From assembly GCA_937881155.1 (NCBI GenBank), contig CALGFI010000178.1:1-15199 (forward strand): 15,199 nucleotides of DNA. The letters run 5' to 3'. This document shows positions 1 to 7,328 of the stretch, piece by piece; position 1 is the first letter of the stretch; each line of letters begins with the position of its first letter. This stretch comes from an uncultured bacterium. Lineage in GTDB: Bacteria; Actinomycetota; UBA4738; HRBIN12. A program made the position numbers and the translations under genes. Below the pieces are notes generated by a model. The model had not been told where the DNA came from, ran no database searches, and saw nothing but the letters and a program-made list of their open reading frames with translations.

Positions 1-1237
1 CGGCGGCGCGACGGATCTCGGCGTCGGTCAGCCGGCAGACGACCTCGGAACGGGTGAGGGCTCCACGGAGGGCTAGCGCTCGACCGATGCCGTCGACGAG
101 GCCCAGAACGCGTCTGGCCGCCGCCGGCTCGACCGGACGGACGCGGCCGAGACGACCGAACGCCTCGATTGCCCGCGCGCCGCGAGCCGCGCGGAGGACA
201 CGGTCGGCCTCGGCCGACGCGACGTCCGGCGGGAGACCCCACGCTGCCGCGGTCAGCTCGGACGCGACGACCAGCATCGTCGTCATGGCCGCGGCGGGAT
301 CGGCGACGTCAATCCGCGCCGGCGCCGGGAGCTCCTCGAGCGCGACGGCCCACGGGACGACCAGTCGATCGCCGAGCGGAGCGGGATACGACGAGACGAC
401 CGCGGCGAGCCGCTCCGCAATCTCCGGAAGGCGGGGGAGCCGAGATGAAACGACCGCCGTCACAGCAGATCGCGGCGCGGGCGCGCGGCGGACCTGAAGC
501 AGGGCTGCGTCCCCGTTCGCGGATCCCCACTCGATCGAGGACTCCCCCGTCGCGTCTCGAGCGTCGCGCGCGAGACGTGCGATGCGGGCGACGAGCCGTC
601 CACAATCGGCCCTCCCGATCTCGCCGTTCGGGCCGACGCGCGCGCTGGTGCCCACCGAGCGTCCAGACATGAGGTCCGAAGGAGGTCCGGACGTCCACGC
701 GACGTCGACGGTGCCGTCGTCGAGCGCGATGGCCGTGCCGCCGTGATCGAACCGGACCCACGGCTGAATGAGGACGGCGATTCGAAGATGGTCGGGCGCC
801 ATCTCCAAGGCCTTGCATCGGGAGAGGACCGCCCGCGAGAACGCGGACGCCCAGCAGCCTCGTACCGCGGTCGGCACGTCGTCAGCCGAGACGTCGGCGT
901 AGGTCTCGAAGGCGCCGGCCCACCGAGGATCGAGGTCGAGGAGGGACGAGCTGCGAACGATGGCCCGCCCGCCGAGCCGCCGACCGACGTCGCGCAGGTC
1001 GCGGACGAGCTCGTCGTCGAGCGGCATGCCGGCGACACGGAGAACCGCGGCCGGACCGCCCCGCTCGGCGAGAGCATCGGCCCCGAAGCGTTGCGCCGAC
1101 GTCGCGGCCGCGACGGGCACCACCGCGCCCGGAAGGACGGGGAGGCCGGCCGCGCGGGCGCGTGCAAGCGCCGCGGCCTTGGACCCGACGATGGCGTGAT
1201 CCAGGACGCGAGGGTCGTCGAGCGCGTACACCTGCAC
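1..1237 (-). CDS. PEP/pyruvate-binding domain protein (PPDK/PEP synthase N-terminal type), C-terminus cut by window edge
   Basis: The frame is open for about 412 codons from a GTG at 1237 to the left edge and has no usable ATG near its start. The translation matches the ATP-grasp, nucleotide-binding half of pyruvate phosphate dikinase/PEP synthase. The N-terminal VGSKAAALA (Lys20) is followed by AGLPVLPG, then IVRSSSL (Arg95) and GAFETY near 107-113, and finally IEWG (Glu236) and LLQVR (Gln248). These are the positions of the family's ATP-contacting Lys, Arg, Glu and Gln. The usual SSATxED segment is altered to SSSLLDLDP. From about residue 255 the sequence looks like the helical linker before a phosphohistidine domain, but no such domain is visible before the edge. 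The GTG lies 5 nt after the stop of the upstream M24 gene, so the two are probably cotranscribed. Enzymes of this family phosphorylate pyruvate, or in relatives another acceptor such as rifampicin. The acceptor here is unknown. Confidence 0.8.
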   Translation of the reverse strand, partial: MQVYALDDPRVLDHAIVGSKAAALARARAAGLPVLPGAVVPVAAATSAQRFGADALAERGGPAAVLRVAGMPLDDELVRDLRDVGRRLGGRAIVRSSSLLDLDPRWAGAFETYADVSADDVPTAVRGCWASAFSRAVLSRCKALEMAPDHLRIAVLIQPWVRFDHGGTAIALDDGTVDVAWTSGPPSDLMSGRSVGTSARVGPNGEIGRADCGRLVARIARLARDARDATGESSIEWGSANGDAALLQVRRAPAPRSAVTAVVSSRLPRLPEIAERLAAVVSSYPAPLGDRLVVPWAVALEELPAPARIDVADPAAAMTTMLVVASELTAAAWGLPPDVASAEADRVLRAARGARAIEAFGRLGRVRPVEPAAARRVLGLVDGIGRALALRGALTRSEVVCRLTDAEIRRAA

Positions 1238-1242
1238 GGCGC

Positions 1243-2481
1243 TCAGCCCGCGATGGTGATCTCGTCGATCGGGAACGACGTGATCAGCTCGTGGCCGTGG
1301 TCGGTGACCACGAGCATCTCCTCGAGACGGACGCCGAACTCGTGGACCTTCCCGTGCTGCGTCTCGAGGGCGAAGACCATACCCGGCTCGATGTCGACGG
1401 GGTGGTCGAGCGACCATATCCGTGAGATCACGGGCGGGTCGTACTGGGCCAATCCGAGGCCGTGCCCCCACAGGTTCGCCGCCGCCTGGTCCTCGTCTTC
1501 GTAGCCCCACACCTCCATGGCCGACGGCCACTTCGACGCGATGTCCCTGGTCGTGACGCCCGGCTCGACCGCGTCGATCGAGTCACGGAGCCAGGTAAGA
1601 GCCACGTCGTAGTACGAGCGCATCTCGTCGGTCGGCCTCCCGCCGACGCAGTAGGTGCGGTAGACACAGGACTTGAAGCCGTTCCACGTGAGAGCCGCCA
1701 CGTCGATGATGACGAGCTCGCCCGGCCGGATGATGCGGTCGGAGAAATTGCGCCAGTTCGGCCACGCATTCGGGCCGGACGAAACGATCACGTCCTCCAC
1801 GTCCTCGACGCCGGGGAAGCTGTAGAGGTACTCGAATCCGAACGCGGCGACCTGGTTCTCGGTCAGGCCCGGCTTGAGGAACTGCGACATCTCGTAGTGC
1901 AGCGCGTCGCAGATCGATCCGACGATCCTCAGTCCGTTCTGCTCGTCGGGGCTCTTCACGGCCCGCGCCTCCATCATCGGCGTCATGCCGTCGGTCCAGG
2001 TGATGCCGGCGCGCTCGAAGGCCCGCATCATGTTGATGTCGATGAAGTCCACGCCGAGAGGCTGATCCTTCACGCCGGCGTCCTCGAGGTCGTTCAGGAG
2101 CGAGCGCGTGAACTTCTCGACCTGCATCTCCGAGGCCGCGCCCGCCGCGCCCTTGATCCAGGCGAAGGAGTGCCGGACGTTGGCGGGCGGGATCCACGGT
2201 GAGTTCTTGAGGATGTGGATGCCGATGTCACCCTGCTCGTACAGGATCGGCTCCTTCCCCTCGCACAGCACGGCGTATCGAAGACCCGGCTTCAGGCGGT
2301 TCCAGCCGGGCGTGAGCGTCGAGGTCACGTAGCGGGCGTTCTCGTCGTACATCAGCAGCAGAGCACCGAGACCGTGGCGCCTCATCGCCTCTCTGGCTCG
2401 GTCCAGTCGCCACGTCCGCACCGCCGTCCAGTCGATGCCGATCTTCCATTCGAGATTCGAGAACCCGAACGTCTCCTTCAT
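1243..2481 (-). CDS. M24-family creatinase/prolidase-fold protein 1
   Basis: This 412-residue cytoplasmic protein has a creatinase-type N-terminal domain (about 22-165) and a C-terminal pita-bread domain (about 180-405). Compared with metal-dependent Xaa-Pro peptidases, Asp260 (IIDVAAL), His340 (GHGLGL), Glu373 (ALETQ) and Glu387 (VRLEE) are at metal-ligand positions. The second Asp of the GYxSDxxRT motif is replaced by Cys272 (GFKSCVYRT). Loss of metal ligands is known in creatinase, which hydrolyses a non-peptide C-N bond with no metal. The start is well supported by a GGAGGG Shine-Dalgarno 5 nt before the ATG. The gene begins 45 nt after the dehydrogenase gene, and the PEP-binding gene follows almost directly, so it sits inside the leftward operon. 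It could be an amidohydrolase on an N-substituted amino acid, a DddP-like lyase or an atypical dipeptidase. The fold is certain and the substrate is not. Confidence 0.88.
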   Translation of the reverse strand: MKETFGFSNLEWKIGIDWTAVRTWRLDRAREAMRRHGLGALLLMYDENARYVTSTLTPGWNRLKPGLRYAVLCEGKEPILYEQGDIGIHILKNSPWIPPANVRHSFAWIKGAAGAASEMQVEKFTRSLLNDLEDAGVKDQPLGVDFIDINMMRAFERAGITWTDGMTPMMEARAVKSPDEQNGLRIVGSICDALHYEMSQFLKPGLTENQVAAFGFEYLYSFPGVEDVEDVIVSSGPNAWPNWRNFSDRIIRPGELVIIDVAALTWNGFKSCVYRTYCVGGRPTDEMRSYYDVALTWLRDSIDAVEPGVTTRDIASKWPSAMEVWGYEDEDQAAANLWGHGLGLAQYDPPVISRIWSLDHPVDIEPGMVFALETQHGKVHEFGVRLEEMLVVTDHGHELITSFPIDEITIAG

Positions 2482-2526
2482 CGATCCCTCCGCCGTTCAC
2501 CCATGCCGGCCTTGTCGCTGTGCTCG

Positions 2527-3528
2527 CTATACGCGAACGATCGTTTTCAGATCCTCCATCGTGAGCGCGCCGATCGCGTCGCCGGCGGTACGAAGGTCCG
2601 CACCGCGAGAGACCAGCTGTTCGACCCGGACGCGACCGGATGCGATCGCCTCGATCGCGACCGGGAAGTCGGTCGGTACGGCGGCGCGCGGAGCGGACAC
2701 GACCAGCTCCTTGAAGTACAGGTCGTAGAACGGGAAGTCGCCCGCAGCCTCCGAGACCGTCCCGAACGCCAAGAGGCGCCCCCCGGGTCTAGCCATCCGG
2801 ACGGCGAGCGCGAGCGTCGCGACCGTGCCGGCGGCCTCGATCACGACGTCGCCGCCCCCGCGCGTTACCTCCATGACCCGATCGAACGCCGATCCTTGGT
2901 CGGCGGGGACGGTGACATCGGCACCGAGCATCTCCGCGAGGCGGAGCTTCGCGGCGCTGCGGGTGACGCCGACGACGAGGCCCGCACCGCGCAGCCGGGC
3001 GAGTTGTACGTGCAGCAGCCCCGTGACGCCCAGCCCCACCACGATCACCCGATCACCGGGGGCGATCTCCGTCAAGCGCTGACCGTGGACGCACGTCGTC
3101 AGGACCTGCACGAACGGAGCGGACACGTCGTCGATCGCGTCCGGCAGCGGATGGACGTTCGCGGCCGGCACCGCAACCAGCTCGCAGAGCCCTCCGTCTT
3201 GGTCGCGACCGAGCAGCCAACCCGCCGCACACAGGTTCTGCCGGCCCTCGATGCACCGGGCGCATCGTCCGCAGGAGACGCTTGGGTCGACGATCACCCG
3301 AGACCCGGCGTGCGGAACGCCGTCGGACGTTCCGAGTGTCTCCCCGACCATCTCGTGGCCGAGGACCCTCGGGTAGGCGACGGGAATCTCGCCGCGGAAG
3401 ATCTTCATGTCCGTCCCGCAGATCCCGACCGCGCGGACGCGAACGACGACCTCATCGCCCGAGGGAACCGGCTCGGCGATCTCGCTCAACTCGAGACGCT
3501 CCCGCCCGGTCAGCACGACGGCCTGCAG
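2527..3528 (-). CDS. Zinc-dependent medium-chain alcohol/polyol dehydrogenase (MDR family)
   Basis: This NAD(P)-dependent alcohol dehydrogenase belongs to the sorbitol/threonine dehydrogenase-like MDR group, 333 residues with the start chosen here. The GroES-like catalytic domain carries Cys37 (GICGTD) and His58-Glu59 (GHE) as catalytic zinc ligands. Cys86, Cys89, Cys92 and Cys100 form the structural zinc site. The Rossmann domain starts at GLGVTG (165-170). The first conventional start is GTG at 3516, giving MLTGRERLE. I prefer CTG at 3528 because GGGAGG lies 6 nt upstream of it. It also restores the family's usual opening strand as MQAVVLTG. This CTG is 14 nt after the stop of the LacI-family gene, so the two are likely cotranscribed. 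The reaction is probably reversible oxidation of a secondary alcohol or polyol. The substrate is not readable from sequence. Confidence 0.88.
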   Translation of the reverse strand: MQAVVLTGRERLELSEIAEPVPSGDEVVVRVRAVGICGTDMKIFRGEIPVAYPRVLGHEMVGETLGTSDGVPHAGSRVIVDPSVSCGRCARCIEGRQNLCAAGWLLGRDQDGGLCELVAVPAANVHPLPDAIDDVSAPFVQVLTTCVHGQRLTEIAPGDRVIVVGLGVTGLLHVQLARLRGAGLVVGVTRSAAKLRLAEMLGADVTVPADQGSAFDRVMEVTRGGGDVVIEAAGTVATLALAVRMARPGGRLLAFGTVSEAAGDFPFYDLYFKELVVSAPRAAVPTDFPVAIEAIASGRVRVEQLVSRGADLRTAGDAIGALTMEDLKTIVRV

Positions 3529-3542
3529 TGAGGACCTCCCGT

Positions 3543-4601
3543 TCAGCGACGCGACGATCGAGTCGGCGCCTCGGCCGCGCGAGCGAGCGACATCGTCGAG
3601 CCTCGGACGACGAGGGTCGGCTCCACCAGGATCGTCCTCGCGGACGTGCTCGCGTCCGCCGCGGGCTCCAGCAGCAGGTTTGCCGCGGTCGCCCCGAGCT
3701 CGTAGTGCTCGAGCCGGACCGTCGTCAGCGACGGACGGAGCTTGTCGAGCAAGGGGATGTCGTTGTAGCCGGTGATCGACAGATCTTCGGGGCAGCGCAG
3801 TCCCTGCTCCGCCATGACGTCGTAGCAGCCGATCGCGATCAGGTCATTGGCCGTGACGACGGCCGTGAACCGACCGTTCGTTGGAAGCAGCGCGCGGAAC
3901 GCTCGCGCGCCCTCCTCGACCGTGAACCACCTGGCGAACGCGATCAACTCCTCGTCGGGCTCGAGCGCCTCCTCCCTCATCGCTTCCAGGAACGCCCGAT
4001 GACGCGCCATCCCGGTCGACACGTGCAGCGGCCCCGCGACGTGCGCGATGCGCGCGTGGCCGAGCGAGACGAGATGGCGAACTGCGAGCCTGATCCCCTT
4101 CCCGTCGTCCGGCACGACGGAAGGGATCCGATCGTCCTCGGACCGCCGGTTCACCAGCACGACGGGCACGCCGGACGCCGCGACGTGCTCGACCAGAGGA
4201 TCGCTTCGTCGGGCGGTGGCCATGATGAGCCCGTCGACCTGCCTCGCCAGCATGGTCTCGACGTGAAGCCGTTCCGTCTCCGGGTCGTTGTCGGAGTTCG
4301 CGAGCAGGGCCGTGTAACCGGCGGGCGCGAGCGCGTCCTCGATCCCCCGGACGATGGGCGGGAAGAGGGGGTTGGTGATGTCCGGGATCAGCACGCCGAC
4401 CGTGAACGTGCGGTTCGTCCGCAACCCGCGGGCCATCCGGTTGGGCTGGTAGTTCAGCGCCTTCGCGGCCTCCGCGACCCGCGTCGCCGTCGACTCGCTG
4501 ACCTGGCCTCGCGTGGCCGGGTTCAGCGCCCTGGAGGCGGTCGCGGTGTGGACGCCGGCCAGTCGGGCGACGTCGACGAGCGTGATCCGGGGCGCCGGCA
4601 T
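3543..4601 (-). CDS. LacI/PurR-family transcriptional regulator
   Basis: This 352-residue repressor-type regulator has an N-terminal helix-turn-helix with hinge helix (about 6-62): ITLVDVARLAGV, then TASRALN, and YQPNRMARGL in the hinge region. A periplasmic-binding-protein-like effector domain follows from FTVGVLIPDITNPLF (about 66-80) to near residue 340. A tail of about 12 residues is rich in Arg and Ser. The family binds palindromes with a central CG, and the effector is usually a sugar or small metabolite. A perfect palindrome of this type lies 22 bp upstream of the ATG. A second one is at the transporter promoter about 7.9 kb away, so autoregulation and control of the transporter are inferred. 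No Shine-Dalgarno precedes the ATG, but a TAGGCT box ends 6 nt before it, which suggests leaderless transcription from an internal promoter. The dehydrogenase gene follows after 14 nt. Confidence 0.93.
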   Translation of the reverse strand: MPAPRITLVDVARLAGVHTATASRALNPATRGQVSESTATRVAEAAKALNYQPNRMARGLRTNRTFTVGVLIPDITNPLFPPIVRGIEDALAPAGYTALLANSDNDPETERLHVETMLARQVDGLIMATARRSDPLVEHVAASGVPVVLVNRRSEDDRIPSVVPDDGKGIRLAVRHLVSLGHARIAHVAGPLHVSTGMARHRAFLEAMREEALEPDEELIAFARWFTVEEGARAFRALLPTNGRFTAVVTANDLIAIGCYDVMAEQGLRCPEDLSITGYNDIPLLDKLRPSLTTVRLEHYELGATAANLLLEPAADASTSARTILVEPTLVVRGSTMSLARAAEAPTRSSRR

Positions 4602-4613
4602 CGCCGTAGCCTA
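4599..4613 (-). promoter_or_regulatory. Candidate leaderless promoter of the LacI-family gene
   Basis: Reading the minus strand, the -10-like box TAGGCT (4613-4608) is followed by 6 nt and then the ATG at 4601. This would put the transcription start on or next to the start codon, the usual layout of leaderless actinobacterial genes. No GGAGG-like sequence is seen before the ATG. The -35 region is poor (TGCAAT about 17 nt upstream) and falls inside the palindromic operator. Confidence 0.45.
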
Positions 4614-4622
4614 GCAAGAGCC

Positions 4623-4636
4623 TGCAATCGATTGCA
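4623..4636. promoter_or_regulatory. LacI-family operator upstream of the LacI-type gene
   Basis: TGCAATCGATTGCA is a perfect 14-bp palindrome with the central CG step typical of LacI/PurR/CcpA operators. It lies in the 62-bp gap between the M24 gene ending at 4664 and the LacI-type gene starting at 4601. It covers roughly the -35 region of the proposed promoter. It shares the pattern GCAA-N-CG-N-TTGC with the palindrome at 12514-12527. Autoregulation is inferred. Confidence 0.7.
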
Positions 4637-4663
4637 TGCGCCTACGACCAAACGGCGGTCCAG

Positions 4664-5932
4664 TCAGTTGAGGACGAGCTCGGTCGGGAACTTCGTGACC
4701 TGGTCGTGCCCGTCCTCGGTGATCACGTAGCTCCGCCCGAGGAACATGCCGAACGTCCCCTCGGCGTTGATGACGGTCGGCTCGAGCATGGCCAGCACGC
4801 GGGGGACGATCTGTTCGTCGCCGTCGTCCGCACGAACCCCCTCGACGAGGACCTGCGGAGTATGGGTGACGAAGTCGATGCAGTGCAGGAGCAGCGGCCG
4901 GGAGTCGTATCCGCGCTCGGCATAGTATCGGCCGGCCTCCCGCACGTCCTCCCACGTCTTGCCGGGGCGCAGCTCCGCGGCCATGCGGTCGAAGCCCTCG
5001 AGGACGTCCGCGAAGAAGCTCCGCACCCATGAGGGGGGCTCCCCGACACAGATCGGCGTCCCGATCTGGACCGTGTAGCCGCGATAGCTGCAGGCGAGCT
5101 CGTTGATGACGATGTCGCCGTCCCGAAGGGCCCGGCCCGACGGCCACGGGTTTCCGAAGACCAGCCCCGGCGCGGACGTCGGAGTGGACCCGATGATCAG
5201 GAAGTCGACCTGCCCGCCGCCGTCCATGATGGCATGCGCCGCGGCCGCGGCGAGCTGGTACTCCGTTGCGCCGGGTCGCGCCCGCTCGATCATGGCCTCC
5301 ATCGCGCGATCCATGAGCTCGCCGGCCCGCCGCACGCACTCGATCTCCTCGTCGCTCTTCCGGTGCACGAGCTCGTGGAAGAAGTCGCCGACGGAGCGGA
5401 TCTCCGCGTCGGGCAGGCCATCGTGCAGCGCCTGCAGGTCGTTCGCCGGCATCGAGCTCTCGAAGAACGGATCGACGAACGAGTGCCCGATCGTCCCGCG
5501 CTCGAGCCCCCGCTCCGCGAGGACCTCGGCGATCGTCCGGCCGAAGCGTCCGCGTCCCGACTCCCTCACGTGTCGAACCGGCGTCGCGCGCCGGATCGCT
5601 TCGCGATGGGCGCCGCCGGGACCGCAGACCAGCACGGGCTCCTCGTCACGTGGGACGACCGCGTACGCCGCGACGCCGTGCCACTCCCAGTGATTCGTCA
5701 GCCACCGCATCCCGCCGCCGAAGCTCCAGTGGTTCGGACCGCCGGGGGCGATCAGCGCGTCCAACCCGAGCCGCGCCATCTTCTCGTGGGTCGCGCGGAA
5801 CCGGCGGTCGTACTCCTGTCGGGAGAACCGCTCGTACACGGCGTCCGCGTACCACGGCGTCCCCGCGATCGTGTTGAACGTGTCGTGCCGGTGCAGGCGT
5901 CCCCGCGCGTCGGCGAAGTCGACGTCTCCCAT
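4664..5932 (-). CDS. M24-family creatinase/prolidase-fold protein 2, metal-ligand-poor
   Basis: This 422-residue protein has a creatinase N-terminal-like domain (about 40-185) and a pita-bread C-terminal domain (about 192-418). It is distant from the other M24 protein in this window. The usual metal-binding Asp pair is gone: the first motif reads IVINELACSYRGY (Asn277/Glu278) and the second has Gln289 (GYTVQIGTP). His350 and Glu384 (MLEPT) remain, but the last Glu is replaced in the segment FGMFLGRSYVIT (394-405). This degeneration resembles metal-free creatinase-type members and argues against Xaa-Pro aminopeptidase activity. The ATG is 4 nt beyond the stop of the second ATPase gene, and GGGGG lies about 9 nt upstream of it. 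It is therefore the last gene of the transporter operon before the internal LacI-type operator. A role in hydrolysing the imported solute is the natural inference. A non-enzymatic role is possible. Confidence 0.85.
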   Translation of the reverse strand: MGDVDFADARGRLHRHDTFNTIAGTPWYADAVYERFSRQEYDRRFRATHEKMARLGLDALIAPGGPNHWSFGGGMRWLTNHWEWHGVAAYAVVPRDEEPVLVCGPGGAHREAIRRATPVRHVRESGRGRFGRTIAEVLAERGLERGTIGHSFVDPFFESSMPANDLQALHDGLPDAEIRSVGDFFHELVHRKSDEEIECVRRAGELMDRAMEAMIERARPGATEYQLAAAAAHAIMDGGGQVDFLIIGSTPTSAPGLVFGNPWPSGRALRDGDIVINELACSYRGYTVQIGTPICVGEPPSWVRSFFADVLEGFDRMAAELRPGKTWEDVREAGRYYAERGYDSRPLLLHCIDFVTHTPQVLVEGVRADDGDEQIVPRVLAMLEPTVINAEGTFGMFLGRSYVITEDGHDQVTKFPTELVLN

Positions 5933-5936
5933 CTGG

Positions 5937-7328
5937 CTAACCCCCGTTCTTCTCGCGCATGTGCCGATCGCCCGGATCGAGCCCCTGGCCGGTGTGGAGG
6001 ATGCACGAGGTCACGTGTGCGGGACGGATCTCCTCGAGTCGGACTCGATCGATGTCGCGGAACCGGATCGCGACGGTCGACCCCGATCGCGTGAGCCCGA
6101 TCATCGCCTCGCGCATCTCTGCCGGTGTCTCCGGGCCTTCGAGCACACGGACCATCAGGCCGGCGAACTCCTCGTCGTCGAAGGACAGGTCGGCCTCGAA
6201 CGCCGAACGGCGCTGCACGCCCCTCAGGTGATCGAGTCCGGCGCCTCGTCCCTCCAACATCCGCACGGCGTCGTCGACCTCGAAGCCGCACGATGGGGTG
6301 ACTACCGGACACCTGGTGTGGAAGCGGCATCCCTGCGGCGGACGGGCCGGATCGGGGACGCGTCCCTCGAGCGCCCCGGCGCGGCGGTCCGTGTCGTGGG
6401 CGAGCTCCGGGCTCGCCTCCAGCAACGCCTCCGTGTACGGGTGGAGCGGGCTGTTGAAGACGTCGTCCCTCGTCCCCGCCTCCACGATCTCGCCCACGTA
6501 CATCACCACGATCCGATCGCTCATGTGGCGGACGACGCCGAGATCGTGGCTGATGAACAGGTATGTGAGGCCGCGCTCGCGCTGCAGATCGTTCAGCAGG
6601 TTCAGGATCTGTGCCTGCACCGAGACGTCGAGAGCGCTGGTCGGCTCGTCGAGGACGATGAAGTCGGGGTCCAGGGCGAGCGCCCGCGCGATCGAGATGC
6701 GCTGCCGCTGGCCGCCCGAGAACTGGTGCGGATACCTATATAGGTGCTGACGGCCCAGGCCGACGCTCTCGAGGAGTCCGACGACCCGTTCCATCAGCTC
6801 TGACCCCGAGGCCTCGCGATAGACCTTGAGCGGCCGCCCCACGATGTCCTTCACGAGCTGGCGCGGGTTCAGCGAGGAGAAGGCGTCCTGGAACACGACC
6901 TGACAGTTCCGCCGGTACGACCGCCAGGCCTCGCCGCGCAGGCGATCGACCCGGTGGGTCCTGTCCAGTCGCTCGAGCTCGGCCGCCTGTTCGCGCGTGC
7001 GGGCCTCGGACGGCATGGCGGTCAGCGCGTCGAGCCGCGCGTGTTCGTCGTCGCCGAGGTCGAAGTACACCCCGCCGTCGGTCGGTGGCAGCAGCCCGTT
7101 GATGCACCGACCCAGCGTCGTCTTGCCGCATCCGCTCTCCCCGACGACGCCGACCGTCTCGCCGCGTCGGACGTCGAAGCTGACGCCGTCGACCGCCCGG
7201 ACGTGCCCGACCACGCGCTGGAGCGCCCCCTCGCGGATCGGGAAGTACCTCCGGAGGTTGCGGACGGTAACGAGGTTCCGGTTCTTGACCGGGATGGGCC
7301 TCGCCGCCCGGGCGGGAACGGTCTTCAT
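5937..7328 (-). CDS. Peptide/nickel-type ABC transporter ATP-binding protein (DppF/OppF-like), with extended C-terminus
   Basis: This 463-residue cytoplasmic ATPase would pair with the DppD-like subunit. It has Walker A GESGCGKT (63-70), Q-loop Gln147 (VVFQDAF), signature FSGGQRQR (203-210), Walker B FIVLDEP (223-229) and switch His261. A charged insert of about 40 residues (95-137) separates Walker A from the Q-loop. The C-terminal oligopeptide-transporter motif has Cys334, Cys340 and Cys347. The fourth Cys, normally close behind, appears only at 442 (AHVTSCILH), after an extra acidic region including DLSFDDEEFAG. The ATG at 7328 overlaps the upstream stop as ATGA, indicating translational coupling, and agrees with where the conserved N-terminus starts. 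The frame stays open further upstream, but only as a shadow of the other ATPase gene. The family energises uptake of di- and oligopeptides, nickel chelates and related solutes. Confidence 0.93.
   Translation of the reverse strand: MKTVPARAARPIPVKNRNLVTVRNLRRYFPIREGALQRVVGHVRAVDGVSFDVRRGETVGVVGESGCGKTTLGRCINGLLPPTDGGVYFDLGDDEHARLDALTAMPSEARTREQAAELERLDRTHRVDRLRGEAWRSYRRNCQVVFQDAFSSLNPRQLVKDIVGRPLKVYREASGSELMERVVGLLESVGLGRQHLYRYPHQFSGGQRQRISIARALALDPDFIVLDEPTSALDVSVQAQILNLLNDLQRERGLTYLFISHDLGVVRHMSDRIVVMYVGEIVEAGTRDDVFNSPLHPYTEALLEASPELAHDTDRRAGALEGRVPDPARPPQGCRFHTRCPVVTPSCGFEVDDAVRMLEGRGAGLDHLRGVQRRSAFEADLSFDDEEFAGLMVRVLEGPETPAEMREAMIGLTRSGSTVAIRFRDIDRVRLEEIRPAHVTSCILHTGQGLDPGDRHMREKNGG

Noticed and set aside
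309..1167. Apparent separate minus-strand genes at 309-818 and 460-1167, or a frameshift in the left-most gene
   Set aside because: Both are wrong frames of one continuous frame from GTG 1237 to the edge that encodes the PPDK-type motifs. No frameshift is needed.
2215..4730. Plus-strand open frames over the dehydrogenase and LacI-type genes (2215-3531 and 3282-4730)
   Set aside because: They are complementary to well-supported minus-strand genes and encode low-complexity Arg/Asp-rich sequence with no domains.
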